A stretch of 64,000 nt of DNA from WLJO01 sp945889085 (GCA_945889085.1 CAMDBM010000007.1:10327-74326), one strand, 5' to 3'; shown: positions 34,358 through 44,696, counted from the stretch's first letter. The notes: a model not told the origin generated them from the sequence alone. Translations and numbers: made by a program.

Positions 34358-34507
34358 CCTATTCCGGTGCGTCCGGGCGAAGCACCGGAGGCCGCTATGG
34401 GCTGCCCCGAAACCCCGCCTCCGGGAAACCCCCCTTGAGCCCTGTGGCGCGGCTGAGAGTGGCCATCGACACGGGGTGCGCGCGTTGTCGGGATCGGATG
34501 GCCTACT

Positions 34508-34513
34508 TAGGCT
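34508..34513 (+). promoter_or_regulatory. -10 element TAGGCT, probably leaderless
   Basis: TAGGCT lies 7 nt before the ATG at 34521 of the cupredoxin gene. Confidence 0.5.
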
Positions 34514-34520
34514 CCACATC

Positions 34521-34916
34521 ATGAAGCGACGCCTCTTGGTCCCCGCAGCAGCACTCTCGGCCCTCGCCGGCCTCACGTTCACCGTTGCCGCCTGTGGCGG
34601 CGGCGGAACCGCCAAGCCTGCCCCCACCATTCCGGCTGGTGCGCTCGAGGTAGACGCGGTAGCGGGCCTGAAGTTCGACAAGTCGGAGTACACCGCCGCC
34701 GCTGGCACCGTCACGATTGCCTACCTGAACAAGGACAGCCAGCGCCACACCCTCGTGGTGAAAGACGCTGCCGGTGTCCTCATCGGCGACAAGCTCGAGG
34801 TGGTCAGGAGCAACGACCTATCAACCGGTTCGTACCAGCTGGCGGCGGGTACGTACACGATCTACTGCGACGTGCCCGGCCACGGCGCGATGAAGGCGAC
34901 GCTCGTCGTCAGTTGA
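34521..34916 (+). CDS. Cupredoxin-type copper-binding lipoprotein
   Basis: The 131-residue protein has a lipoprotein signal (lipobox VAAC, Cys25) and a plastocyanin-like cupredoxin domain. The copper ligands are readable: His76 in SQRHTLVV, then Cys116, His121 and Met124 in YCDVPGHGAMKA. This is a type I copper centre, so the protein probably carries electrons at the outer face of the cytoplasmic membrane, for example to an oxidase. It is a single gene and convergent with the PuuD-like membrane protein gene, with a strong hairpin between. Confidence 0.88.
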   Translation: MKRRLLVPAAALSALAGLTFTVAACGGGGTAKPAPTIPAGALEVDAVAGLKFDKSEYTAAAGTVTIAYLNKDSQRHTLVVKDAAGVLIGDKLEVVRSNDLSTGSYQLAAGTYTIYCDVPGHGAMKATLVVS

Positions 34917-34954
34917 TCGGTTCGGGCCCGGCGCCCGCACCAACCCGGACAAGC

Positions 34955-34986
34955 AAGGAGGCCGGCCCCGCAGGGCCGGCCTCCTT
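34955..34986. terminator. Strong bidirectional hairpin between convergent genes
   Basis: A perfect 14-bp stem (left arm AAGGAGGCCGGCCC at 34955-34968, right arm 34973-34986) has a 4-nt CGCA loop. It lies 38 bp after the cupredoxin stop and 25 bp before the 3' end of the convergent gene at 35012. It can stop transcription from both sides. Confidence 0.85.
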
Positions 34987-35011
34987 CGCGTTCTTGCTGC
35001 GTGTGCGGGGC

Positions 35012-35797
35012 TCAGCCGAAAGCTGATGTCTTGAGCAGGATCTCGCTCAGGACGTACAGCACGACCCACAGGACACCACCGGAGATCAGGGCGTTCTTGT
35101 GGTTCTCGAAGGGCCAGAGCAGCTTGTTGGTGGCTGCCTTGCCGCCGATGAGGCCGAGGGCCAGCAACTCGATGACTGCGCCGATAGCAACAGCAATTCC
35201 GACGAAGGCCCAGGCCTTACCGGCCGAATCCACGTCGAAGCCGCCGTAGATGTGGGCTGCGCCGATCATGAACCAGAGCATCGAGAAGCTGAAGATGAGG
35301 TTTGCGCGCGAGGCGAGCAGTGCGGCGCGGCCTGCGCCGGGAGCGGCCGGGTTGGCTTCGGCGCCGCCGAGCACGCCAGCGGCGTTGGCGAGGACCACCT
35401 TCTGGTTGCGCCAGATGACGCCCCACACGTTGAGCATCATGAGCGTGCCCGCAGCCATACCAACGAGGATCGCTGCACTGTGGCCGAGGCCGATGGTGGA
35501 CGTGGTCGTCATGAAGTCCTGCATGTAGTCCTTCGTCAGACCCATCATGAGGATGCCGAGCACGAACGTGGTGATGGCTGCCCAACGGAACCACCACAGC
35601 GCACGGCGAGCGAGCTTGTCAATGGACACGTTGCGGGCCCGACCCTCATCGCCGTAGGCGGCGAACGACGGCACCTGCACGAGGTTGAAGTAGTAGAGCA
35701 GACCGATCCAGGCGATACCTGCGAGTACGTGCAGTGCCCGCAGGAACGTGCCGAGACCGCCCCCGTTGTAATCAAAAATCGAGATGGTGGAGAGCAT
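35012..35797 (-). CDS. PuuD-like (urate oxidase N-terminal type) membrane protein
   Basis: A 261-residue polytopic protein of about seven to eight helices resembling the membrane domain of urate hydroxylase PuuD. FLRALHVLAGIAWIGLLYYFNLVQVPSF carries the conserved His and the aromatic helix start, and KLARRALWWFRWAAITTFVLGILM and WFMIGAAHIYGGFD follow. It lacks the cytochrome c domain, so it could be a stand-alone membrane redox or transport unit. ATG 35797 is preceded by GGGGG; an in-frame TTG lies 15 bp upstream. A likely -10 (TAGGGC) lies on the minus strand near 35832. Confidence 0.75.
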   Translation of the reverse strand: MLSTISIFDYNGGGLGTFLRALHVLAGIAWIGLLYYFNLVQVPSFAAYGDEGRARNVSIDKLARRALWWFRWAAITTFVLGILMMGLTKDYMQDFMTTTSTIGLGHSAAILVGMAAGTLMMLNVWGVIWRNQKVVLANAAGVLGGAEANPAAPGAGRAALLASRANLIFSFSMLWFMIGAAHIYGGFDVDSAGKAWAFVGIAVAIGAVIELLALGLIGGKAATNKLLWPFENHKNALISGGVLWVVLYVLSEILLKTSAFG

Positions 35798-35881
35798 GCG
35801 AATAACCCCCAAGTGGTGTGTTGGTGCCCTAGCGGCGAAACGTTACACCGTGGACCGAACGCCCCGGTGAATCCCTACCGC

Positions 35882-35887
35882 TAGCGT
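35882..35887 (+). promoter_or_regulatory. -10 element TAGCGT, probably leaderless
   Basis: TAGCGT lies 9 nt before the ATG at 35897 of ettA. Confidence 0.5.
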
Positions 35888-35896
35888 GGCTCCGCT

Positions 35897-37569
<1,673 letters not shown>

Positions 37570-37573
<4 letters not shown>

Positions 37574-37610
37574 GGGCATAGCCGCCGCTCCGCTTCGGCA
37601 TAGCCCTTAC
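37570..37610. repeat. Imperfect inverted repeat spanning the ettA stop
   Basis: GTAAGGGC (37570-37577) and GCCCTTAC (37603-37610) enclose an inner GCCG/CGGC pair. A direct repeat ATAGCCGCCGC appears at 37579 and again at 37669. The sequence may act as a terminator or be a small interspersed element. There is no T-tract. Confidence 0.5.
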
Positions 37611-37731
37611 TGTGGCTCGTCGCTGGCGCTTCCCTCGCCACGGCTCAGAACGCGCTGATACTCCGGTATAGCCGCCGCGGTCGCGGACGCTTGGTTGCCC
37701 GGAATGGCTGCTGCTCTGGCAGCATGGACGG

Positions 37732-38055
37732 GTGCCGATCAGCTGGTTCAGGGGCGGGGCCGCCGTCGTGTGGGTTGCCGGCGTTGCGGGGATGATCATC
37801 AGTTCCGTGAACGGCAACAACAATGGATGGGTGGTGACCTTCGGCTGCACGACTGCCGTTGCCGCTCTCTGCGTGTTCTCCGCAACTGCTGCAACACGGC
37901 GCGACCGCATCGATGTGTTCGAAGATGCCGAGGCCGAACGCCTCGAGGACCGTGTCCAATCTCTCGTGGAGGCCGGAGCGGACGAGTCCGTTGTCCGGGA
38001 CCTCGTTCGCGAGGCCCTCCGCCTCGGAAGGCGCAAGGACCCCTCGAATGTCTGA
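37732..38055 (+). CDS. Small membrane protein of unknown function
   Basis: This 107-residue protein has two membrane helices (GAAVVWVAGVAGMIISSV and NGWVVTFGCTTAVAALCVFSA). A charged cytosolic C-terminus follows (about 57-107), rich in Glu, Asp and Arg and likely helical (DAEAERLEDRVQSLVEAGADESVVRDLVREALRLG). No known domain is recognised. It starts with GTG 37732 and overlaps the following phosphatase gene by 8 bp, so the two are co-translated. Confidence 0.6.
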   Translation: MPISWFRGGAAVVWVAGVAGMIISSVNGNNNGWVVTFGCTTAVAALCVFSATAATRRDRIDVFEDAEAERLEDRVQSLVEAGADESVVRDLVREALRLGRRKDPSNV

Positions 38056-38797
38056 GACAGATCATCAACTCGCAACACGGCTCGCCGAGCAGGCCGGTTC
38101 GCTCCTAGTAACGCTGCGCGAGGAGATGTGGGCCCGCGGCGCGCACCCCTGGCAGGTCATGGACAACGGCGACCTCGCCGCCCACCGCTTTCTCATGGAG
38201 GAACTCCGCAAGGCACGGCCCGGGGACTCGGTGCTCTCCGAGGAGGGCAGCGACGACCGCACCCGGGTCTCCGCGGACCGGGTGTGGATCGTGGACCCGC
38301 TCGATGGCACCAACGAGTACGGCGAGCAGGGCCGCCCCGACTGGGCGGTGCACGTCGCCCTCTGGGAGCGCGGCGAGTTGACCGCGGGCGCCGTGTCGCT
38401 GCCTGCCGTCGGCTCGGTGTTCTCCACCGACCCGCCGCCGGCGATGGAGCCCTATGGGCGTGAGCAGCCGATCATCGTCACGAGCCGAAACCGCACACCG
38501 TTCCTCGCGATCGCCATCGGGCGCGCGCTCGGGTGCAACGCCATCCGCCTCGGTTCCGCCGGGGCCAAGACGATGGCCGTGATCCTCGGGCACGCCGACA
38601 TCTACGCGCACGACGGCGGCATGTACCAGTGGGACTCGGCGGCACCGGCAGCGGTGGCCAAGGCGGCCGGACTGCACGTGAGCCGCATCGACGGGAGCCC
38701 GCTCGAGTACAACGCCGCAGACCCGTGGCTGCCCGACTTCCTCGTGTGCAGGCAGGAACTGGCCGACGACGTGCTTGCCGCAGTGCGCGAGGCCTGA
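38048..38797 (+). CDS. Inositol monophosphatase family / CysQ-like phosphatase
   Basis: The 249-residue lithium-sensitive phosphatase-fold protein has metal sites in SEEGSDD, the signature WIVDPLDGTNEYGEQG (Asp residues of DPLDGT), and the late GMYQWDSAAPAAVAKAAGL (Trp-Asp). The order and length fit CysQ-type 3'(2'),5'-bisphosphate nucleotidases, which recycle PAP in sulfate assimilation, but inositol-phosphatase substrates are possible. It overlaps the small membrane protein gene and lies 5 bp before the enoyl-CoA hydratase gene. The APS kinase and sulfotransferase at 50.5-51.9 kb would release PAP that this enzyme could clear. Confidence 0.8.
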   Translation: MSETDHQLATRLAEQAGSLLVTLREEMWARGAHPWQVMDNGDLAAHRFLMEELRKARPGDSVLSEEGSDDRTRVSADRVWIVDPLDGTNEYGEQGRPDWAVHVALWERGELTAGAVSLPAVGSVFSTDPPPAMEPYGREQPIIVTSRNRTPFLAIAIGRALGCNAIRLGSAGAKTMAVILGHADIYAHDGGMYQWDSAAPAAVAKAAGLHVSRIDGSPLEYNAADPWLPDFLVCRQELADDVLAAVREA

Positions 38798-38802
38798 CCT
38801 CT

Positions 38803-39621
38803 GTGGAGCTCAAGGCGACCCGACTCGAGATCGAGGGCCACGTCGCCACCGTCTGGCTGCACCGCCCACAACGGCACAATGCGTGGACCGGGCGCATGCA
38901 TGCCGAGTACCGCTGGCTCCTCGCAACGCTCGATGCGGACCCAGCGATCAGGGCGATCGTGCTCACCGGCACGCCACCGGCGTTCTGCGTGGGCGGCGAC
39001 AGCGACGCGCTTGCGGGTCACGCCGAACGCGGCGGGTACGACGACGGCCTGCCCGCCGACGATGCACGGCCTGCCGCCGGCACCCGGCCGGAGTTCCGCG
39101 CCGAGCTCGCCTACCAGCTCGGGATGCGTGTGCCCGTTATCGCTGCGGTAAACGGTGCGTGCGCTGGGATCGGCCTCGCCGTTGCGGCGTGGTGCGATCT
39201 TCGGTTCGCGTCGGCGACCGCGAAGCTCACGACGGCCGCACCCCGGCTCGGACTGCCCGCCGAATACGGCCTGAGCTGGATCCTGCCGCGGATCATCGGG
39301 CTCACCCGGGCGAACGACCTGCTCCTGTCGGGTCGAATCGTCACGGCCGAGGACACCAGGGACTGGGGGCTGTGGAACGAGGTGCTCCCAGACGGCGCTT
39401 CTGCGCTCGCCGCAGCCCAGCAGTACGCACAGCGCCTTGCGACGTCGGTTGCCCCCTCGTCGGTCTCGGCGACCAAGCGCCAGATTGCCGACGATCTTCT
39501 CTCCTCGGACCCATCGATGTCGGTGGACACCTCCCGCTCCCTGCTCAACACCATGACGGGGAGCGCCGAGTACCGAGAGGGCGTAGCGGCGCTGCGCGAA
39601 AAGCGCGAACCGAGGTTCTGA
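38803..39621 (+). CDS. Enoyl-CoA hydratase/isomerase family protein
   Basis: A 272-residue crotonase. LHRPQRHNAWTGRMHAEYR and PPAFCVGGDSDALAGH form the first oxyanion region, and NGACAGIGLAVAAWCDLRF forms the second. An insert of charged residues lies at about 70-90 (HAERGGYDDGLPADD). The C-terminal stretch EYREGVAALREKREPRF is usual. The substrate is unknown. GTG 38803 is 5 bp after the phosphatase stop, making a probable operon. Confidence 0.82.
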   Translation: MELKATRLEIEGHVATVWLHRPQRHNAWTGRMHAEYRWLLATLDADPAIRAIVLTGTPPAFCVGGDSDALAGHAERGGYDDGLPADDARPAAGTRPEFRAELAYQLGMRVPVIAAVNGACAGIGLAVAAWCDLRFASATAKLTTAAPRLGLPAEYGLSWILPRIIGLTRANDLLLSGRIVTAEDTRDWGLWNEVLPDGASALAAAQQYAQRLATSVAPSSVSATKRQIADDLLSSDPSMSVDTSRSLLNTMTGSAEYREGVAALREKREPRF

Positions 39622-39663
39622 ACGGCACCATTGCCCGCCCGCGGCCGGGTCAAGGGGTGCCGG

Positions 39664-39669
39664 TATCAT
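39664..39669 (+). promoter_or_regulatory. -10 element TATCAT, probably leaderless
   Basis: TATCAT lies 8 nt before the ATG at 39678. Confidence 0.5.
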
Positions 39670-39677
39670 CGGGCTCC

Positions 39678-40835
39678 ATGCCCACCACAACACGTTGGCC
39701 AAGCCCTCTCGTCATCGCAGCCTGCGCGTCGATTGGCGCGGGCGGCATCCACGCTGCGTGTATCGGCTCACACGCCGAGCATCGGACTCTGGCCCTGCTT
39801 TTCGTGTGGTCGGCAGCGCTCCAGTTGGTGTGGGGCATCGTTGCGCTGCTCCGCAGATCATCGGGCGTGATTGCGGCCGGGCTCGTGATCAACACAGTCG
39901 TGGCGGGTGCGTGGTTCGTCACCCGGGTCACCGGAATCTCCTGGATCGGCGGCCTCGAGGAACGTGAGCCGATCAGATTCGCCGATACTGCTGCCGCTGG
40001 GCTCGGCATCATCGCCCTGGGTATTGCGCTCGGTATCTTGCTGAGCCCCGGCGCGGCCAGCGAGGCGCGACTGTCGAATACCGGGATCCCAGCCTTCTTG
40101 GTGGCCGCGCTCGCTCTGCCCGCAATGATCATTGCGGGAACAACCGTTCACGGACACACAGACGACGCACACGGACACTCCGCCGCGGACGCCACCGGCG
40201 AGGTGGTCAGCGCTGCCGTTCCCCCAAAGCCCTACAACCCCACCCAACCCATCGACCTCTCGGGTGTCGAGGGCGTGACGCCCGAGCAACAGGCGAGGGC
40301 CGAGAACCTCGTGGCAATCACGCTCGCCCGCCTACCGGCGTTCGCCGACTATCGGGTGGCCGAGAAACTCGGCTGGCGCTCCATCGGCGATGAACTCACC
40401 GGTTTCGAGCACTTCATCAAGTGGGACCTCATCGATGATGACGACACCCTCAACCCGGACGCACCCGAGTCCCTCGTCTACCGGGTCGGCACAAACGGTT
40501 CCCGCACGCTCGTGTCGGTCATGTTCTTGCTCCCGCCAAATGTCCCGCTCGGGGGTGTCCCCGACGTCGGTGGTCGTCTCACGCAGTGGCACATCCACGA
40601 CGACCTGTGTTTCACGCCCGGTGCCACGCCGAGGGTTGCCGGTGTCACCACCGTCGGGGGTTCGTGCACAGCCCCGTTGGAGAAGCTTGCACCGTCACCG
40701 ATGATCCACGTCTGGATCGTGCCGCACCCCTGCGGTCCCTTCGCCGCTCTGGAGGGGGTCGGAGCCGGACAGGTGAAAGACGGTGACACCAAGTGGTGCG
40801 ATCACGCCCACGGGGCGGCCGGCACGTTCTCCTAG
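39678..40835 (+). CDS. Membrane protein with His-rich C-terminal domain, function unknown
   Basis: The 385-residue protein has about five membrane helices (for example LVIAACASIGAGGIHAACIG, LALLFVWSAALQLVWGIVAL, AAGLVINTVVAGAWFV and GLGIIALGIALGILLS) and an extracytoplasmic C-terminal domain. That domain is rich in His and aromatic residues: GFEHFIKWDLIDD, GGRLTQWHIHDDLCF, PMIHVWIVPHPCGPFAALEG and KWCDHAHG. The repeated His with Asp and Cys look like a metal-binding site. A linker GHTDDAHGHSAAD near the membrane adds more His. I do not recognise the family. Confidence 0.65.
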   Translation: MPTTTRWPSPLVIAACASIGAGGIHAACIGSHAEHRTLALLFVWSAALQLVWGIVALLRRSSGVIAAGLVINTVVAGAWFVTRVTGISWIGGLEEREPIRFADTAAAGLGIIALGIALGILLSPGAASEARLSNTGIPAFLVAALALPAMIIAGTTVHGHTDDAHGHSAADATGEVVSAAVPPKPYNPTQPIDLSGVEGVTPEQQARAENLVAITLARLPAFADYRVAEKLGWRSIGDELTGFEHFIKWDLIDDDDTLNPDAPESLVYRVGTNGSRTLVSVMFLLPPNVPLGGVPDVGGRLTQWHIHDDLCFTPGATPRVAGVTTVGGSCTAPLEKLAPSPMIHVWIVPHPCGPFAALEGVGAGQVKDGDTKWCDHAHGAAGTFS

Positions 40836-40846
40836 GCCACTCTGCG

Positions 40847-42280
40847 CTACTTGCCGAAGGTGGCGGCAGCGTCCTCGTCCTTCACCATCCACCATGCACA
40901 ACTGGCGGCAATGACCAGCAGCACCGTTGAGACGAGGATGGACACCCGGTAGCCGTGAAGCGCCCGTTCGGGGTCCACCGGCTTGCCGACGAGGTTGGTG
41001 AAGGCAGCGAGCAGTGTGGACATCACCGCGACGCCGACAGAGATCGACACCTGGCGCAGGGTCGAGAAGATCGATGACGCCCGGCCCATGTCGGAGGGGG
41101 AGATCGACGAGTATGCCACCGCCTGGATCGGGGTGAACGCCAGACCCATGGAGAGACCCCGGGCGAACATCAGCCCGCGGATCTCCCAGAAACTGGTGTT
41201 CGGGCCGATCGTCACGAACGCGAGGATCACCACGGCAGCGGCACCGAAACCCACCGTGATCAGTTTCCTCGGGCCGACGCGTCGATAGATCCGGCCGGCA
41301 ATCTGTGAGGTGATCATCACGCCGAGCGCCTGCGGGAACGTGATGAGGCCCGACGCTTGGGCGCTGAGCCCGCGGTAGTTCTGCAAGTAGAGCGGCAGGA
41401 CGAACAGCAGGCCGAAGAACGATGCCATCGACACGTTCATCACGATGTTCGCGCTGCGGAAGCCCCGGTTCTTGAGCAGGCGAAGATCGAGCATCGGATG
41501 CTCGACCCGCAACTCCGTGTACACAAAGGCGATCAGCATCAGCACGCCGATCGTCCCGGAGAGCAGCGTGGGTGTCGCGGTCCAGCCGGACCTCGGTCCC
41601 TCGCTGAGCGCGTAGAGGCTCAGGGCAAGGCCACCGCCGGACAGGATGAAGCCCGGTAGGTCGAACCGCCCCGCCGACGGCTCACGATGCTCCCGCAGAA
41701 CCGCGACGGCGGCGATGAACACCACGGTGCAGATGGGGAAGTTGACCCAGAAGATCCACCTCCAGCCCACGTGGGTCACCAGCAGACCGCCGATGATCGG
41801 GCCCAGCGCGGGGGCGAGCAGCGTGGGGACGGTGATGACGACTGCGACACGGATGCGCTCGGCCGGTGGGAAGGCCCGGTAGAGCATCGACAGCCCCACG
41901 GGGGTGAGCATGCCACCGCCCACGCCCTGGAAGACGCGGAACGCAATGAGCATTTCCATGGAGTTGGCGAAGCCGCAGGCGAGCGACCCGAGGGTGAACA
42001 GCGCCAGGCTGACGAGGAAGGCCTTCTTCGTGCCGACCCGGTCGGACCACCATCCAGCGAGCGGAATGCTCGCCGCGAGCGCGAGGGTGTACCCCACCAC
42101 CACCCATTCCACGGCGTCGCTGTTCAGTTGCTTGCCGAGCTGAGGCAGCGCAACGTTGACGATCGTGATGTCGAGGATGTCGAGGAACACAGCCCCTACG
42201 TAGATCGTCGCGACGAGCCACTTGTACTCGAACGTGCGCCCGAGCACCGTTACCTCGTCCCGGGCGAGCGTCTCGGTCAC
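40847..42280 (-). CDS. DHA2-type MFS drug exporter (EmrB/QacA family)
   Basis: A 477-residue 14-helix transporter of the DHA2 group. The first helix YVGAVFLDILDITIVNVALPQLG is the DHA2 signature. The second loop (GWWSDRVGTKKAFL) is motif A, and FRVFQGVGGGMLTPVGLSMLYRAFPPAERI is the family motif C region. Drug:proton antiport is the usual role. The start was taken as GTG 42280 (TETLARDE); the TTG at 42292 is less likely. The divergent AarF gene shares a 156-bp upstream region with GATCTG-type inverted repeats that may bind a regulator. Confidence 0.85.
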   Translation of the reverse strand: MTETLARDEVTVLGRTFEYKWLVATIYVGAVFLDILDITIVNVALPQLGKQLNSDAVEWVVVGYTLALAASIPLAGWWSDRVGTKKAFLVSLALFTLGSLACGFANSMEMLIAFRVFQGVGGGMLTPVGLSMLYRAFPPAERIRVAVVITVPTLLAPALGPIIGGLLVTHVGWRWIFWVNFPICTVVFIAAVAVLREHREPSAGRFDLPGFILSGGGLALSLYALSEGPRSGWTATPTLLSGTIGVLMLIAFVYTELRVEHPMLDLRLLKNRGFRSANIVMNVSMASFFGLLFVLPLYLQNYRGLSAQASGLITFPQALGVMITSQIAGRIYRRVGPRKLITVGFGAAAVVILAFVTIGPNTSFWEIRGLMFARGLSMGLAFTPIQAVAYSSISPSDMGRASSIFSTLRQVSISVGVAVMSTLLAAFTNLVGKPVDPERALHGYRVSILVSTVLLVIAASCAWWMVKDEDAAATFGK

Positions 42281-42372
42281 GGAGCCACCCAACCGACGGG
42301 GGCCAGGGCACCTGCGAACGACATGGGGACTGGTTTAGCCCGTCGGCCGGGGCGGCGGCGAACCTGGGGCCA

Positions 42373-42409
42373 CAGATCGGTGTGATCTGCGTCCTGCAGG
42401 GTGCAGATC
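42373..42409. promoter_or_regulatory. Inverted/direct CAGATC repeats between divergent exporter and kinase genes
   Basis: CAGATC (42373-42378) and GATCTG (42384-42389) form a 6-bp palindrome with a 5-nt gap. GATCTGC at 42384-42390 also pairs with GCAGATC at 42403-42409. Such clustered half-sites between divergent genes usually bind a TetR- or MarR-type repressor. The protein that binds is unknown and not encoded here. Confidence 0.4.
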
Positions 42410-42436
42410 CCGACTGGCGCTGCCAGCATGCAAGCC

Positions 42437-44020
42437 ATGAGCGATCTGGACTGGGGAGCATTCACCGAGCAAGGCCCCTGGACGTTGGACCCCAACAACA
42501 TCCCTTGGATGGCGCAGGCCCCCGAACTGCGCCGGGCAGCCCGCGCCGAGGTTCCCGTGCTGACGAGCCCGAAGCGGTTCCCACCCGGCACACGGGTGCT
42601 CACCGTGGCCGGACAGGTCATCACTGCCGTCAGCCCGTGGCTCGTGCGCAAGCGCCGCGGCCGCTTCACGGACACGGCGGCCAGCAGGGCCGATATCTCG
42701 CTCCGCCTGCGCAAGGCAGCCGAGGTACTCGGGCCGACGTACATCAAGCTTGGCCAGATCATCTCCTCGGGCGAGGGCTTGTTCCCCGCGGAGCTCGTCG
42801 CCGAGTTCAAGCGCTGCCGCGACCAGGTTCGCGCCGAGCCGTGGGAAGCCGTCCGACGGGTGGTGGAGGAGGACCTCGGCCGCACGATCGAGTCCGTCTT
42901 CGAGTCCTTCGAGCGCAAGCCCCTCGCTGCAGCGTCTATCGCGCAGGTACACCTCGCCAAGTTGCGCACCGGCGAGGAGGTAGCGGTGAAGGTGCAGCGG
43001 CCGCAGGTCGCATCCCTCGTGCGCCGCGATCTCGAGGTACTCGCCTATCTCGCGCCACACCTCGTCGGGCGCATCCCGATCGCCGCGCTCGCGAACCCCC
43101 CTGCCCTCGTTGAGCTGTTCGCCGACACCATCGTGGAGGAACTCGACTTCCGCCTCGAGGCCGCCAACATGATCGACATCGCCCGGGTGCTCAAGGACCT
43201 CGACCAGCGCGGGTACGTCGTCCCCCGACCGCACCCGCAGCTCGTCACGAAGCGGGTGCTCGTGATGCAGCGGCTTTCCGGCTTCAACTTCGACGATGTG
43301 GTCGGGATGAAGAACGCCGGCATCGATACCGAGGACGTGATCCGCACCGGGATGGTGGCCTTCATGGAGGGCGCTCTCATCCATGGCGTATTCCACGGCG
43401 ACCTGCACGGCGGAAACCTGTTCGTGCTCGCCGACGGTCGCACTGCGCTGTTGGACTTTGGCATCGTGGGCCGCCTCTCCGGGGACCGCCGGCTCGCGTT
43501 CCTCCGCTTGATGATGTTCGCGACGGGCAACGACGTGATCGGGCAGCTCGGTGCGCTGCGCGACCTCGGTGCGCTCCCGAAGGACACCGATCTGCAGGCC
43601 GTCATGAAGGATCTCGGTCTCGACCGGCCGCCGATCGACCCCACCACGCTCTCGGGCGAGGAGCTCGTGGCCGAGGTGCAGCGCCTCGTGAAGGCGCTGC
43701 TCGGCTACGGGGCGCGGCTGCCCAAGGAGCTCATGCTCTACGTGAAGAACATGGTGTTCCTGGACGGGGCCATCGCCCGGCTCGCACCGGACCTCGACCT
43801 TCTTGCCGAGGTGGCCCATATCTCCATGATGTTCGCCGAGAAGCACGGCGAGCGCTTCGCCGCCGAGCTCGGTCTCACGGAGAACGCGTGGTCCCTCGAC
43901 ATGGAGGGCGTGAAGGCCAGTCTCGGGGTGGACACCTCGGTGGAGAAGCTCACCTACCGAGAACTGCAGGAACGACGCGCCCTCATCCAGAAGCGCATGC
44001 AGAACCGCCTCAGTAGCTAG
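42437..44020 (+). CDS. AarF/UbiB/ABC1 kinase-like protein
   Basis: The 527-residue UbiB-family atypical kinase has KAAEVLGPTYIKLGQIISSGEGLFP with the family KLGQ motif. The Ala-rich ATP loop is AAASIAQVHLAKL, with KVQRP nearby carrying the ATP-binding Lys. The catalytic loop is GVFHGDLHGGNLFV and the metal Asp is in LLDFGIVG. UbiB proteins bind ATP and influence isoprenoid-quinone or lipid metabolism; in actinomycetes quinone or polyprenol handling is likely. ATG 42437 is chosen, with an in-frame codon at 42401 as an alternative. It lies 10 bp from nucS on the same strand, whose own -10 overlaps the end of this gene. Confidence 0.88.
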   Translation: MSDLDWGAFTEQGPWTLDPNNIPWMAQAPELRRAARAEVPVLTSPKRFPPGTRVLTVAGQVITAVSPWLVRKRRGRFTDTAASRADISLRLRKAAEVLGPTYIKLGQIISSGEGLFPAELVAEFKRCRDQVRAEPWEAVRRVVEEDLGRTIESVFESFERKPLAAASIAQVHLAKLRTGEEVAVKVQRPQVASLVRRDLEVLAYLAPHLVGRIPIAALANPPALVELFADTIVEELDFRLEAANMIDIARVLKDLDQRGYVVPRPHPQLVTKRVLVMQRLSGFNFDDVVGMKNAGIDTEDVIRTGMVAFMEGALIHGVFHGDLHGGNLFVLADGRTALLDFGIVGRLSGDRRLAFLRLMMFATGNDVIGQLGALRDLGALPKDTDLQAVMKDLGLDRPPIDPTTLSGEELVAEVQRLVKALLGYGARLPKELMLYVKNMVFLDGAIARLAPDLDLLAEVAHISMMFAEKHGERFAAELGLTENAWSLDMEGVKASLGVDTSVEKLTYRELQERRALIQKRMQNRLSS

Positions 44021-44023
44021 GTT
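44018..44023 (+). promoter_or_regulatory. -10 element TAGGTT, probably leaderless
   Basis: TAGGTT lies 7 nt before the ATG at 44031 of nucS and overlaps the stop of the AarF gene. Confidence 0.45.
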
Positions 44024-44030
44024 CCCCACG

Positions 44031-44690
44031 ATGCGTTTGGTGATTGCGCGCTGCACCGTGAGCTATGTAGGACGTCTCGAGGCGCGCCTGCCCGAGGCTG
44101 TTCGGCTCATCATGGTGAAGGCGGACGGCTGTGTGGCCATCCACTCCGACGGCGGGGCATACAAACCTCTCAACTGGATGAACGCCCCGAACACGCTGCG
44201 GGAACTCGAAACGACCTGGGAGGTGGAGAACCCCAAGGGCGAAAAGCTCATCATCGAGTTGCACGAGGTGTTCACCGACTCCGCACACGAGTTCGGCGTT
44301 GACCCTGGTCTGCAGAAGGACGGCGTCGAGGCGCACCTGCAGGAACTGCTGGCCATCGCACCCGACATGATCGAGGAGGGGCTCACGCTCATCCGGCGCG
44401 AGTACCCCACCGACATCGGTCCGGTGGACCTGATGTGCAAGGACCCGTCCGGCGTCACCGTTGCGATTGAGGTGAAGCGCCGGGGCGACATCGACGGTGT
44501 CGAACAACTGGCCCGCTACATCGAGCGGCTCGGCATGGACTCCTCGCTCGGCACCATCCGCGGCATCTTCGTCGCCCAGACCATCAAGCCCCAGGCCCGC
44601 GTGCTTGCCGAGTCCCGGGGCTTCCGGTGGGTCGAGGTGGACTACGACGTGCTGCGCGGTCGCAAGTCCGAGGAACTCACGCTTTTCTAA
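44031..44690 (+). CDS. nucS: Endonuclease NucS (non-canonical mismatch repair)
   Basis: A 219-residue NucS protein. The N-terminal DNA-binding half starts MRLVIARCTVSYVGRLEARL and includes YKPLNWM and WEVENPKGEKLII. The RecB-like nuclease half has the Asp in DIGPVDLMCKD and the Glu-x-Lys in VAIEVKRRGDIDG, with the tail RKSEELTLF that binds the sliding clamp. NucS replaces MutS/MutL in most actinobacteria and cuts both strands at mismatches. The Asp/Glu/Lys set is complete. Confidence 0.93.
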   Translation: MRLVIARCTVSYVGRLEARLPEAVRLIMVKADGCVAIHSDGGAYKPLNWMNAPNTLRELETTWEVENPKGEKLIIELHEVFTDSAHEFGVDPGLQKDGVEAHLQELLAIAPDMIEEGLTLIRREYPTDIGPVDLMCKDPSGVTVAIEVKRRGDIDGVEQLARYIERLGMDSSLGTIRGIFVAQTIKPQARVLAESRGFRWVEVDYDVLRGRKSEELTLF

Positions 44691-44696
44691 CCCCTG

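Noticed and set aside
31610..34438. A 942-codon open frame on the plus strand antisense to kgd
   Set aside because: It lies fully opposite a clear kgd gene. High GC codon use makes the opposite strand open by chance; the peptide is not protein-like and has no promoter or ribosome site of its own.
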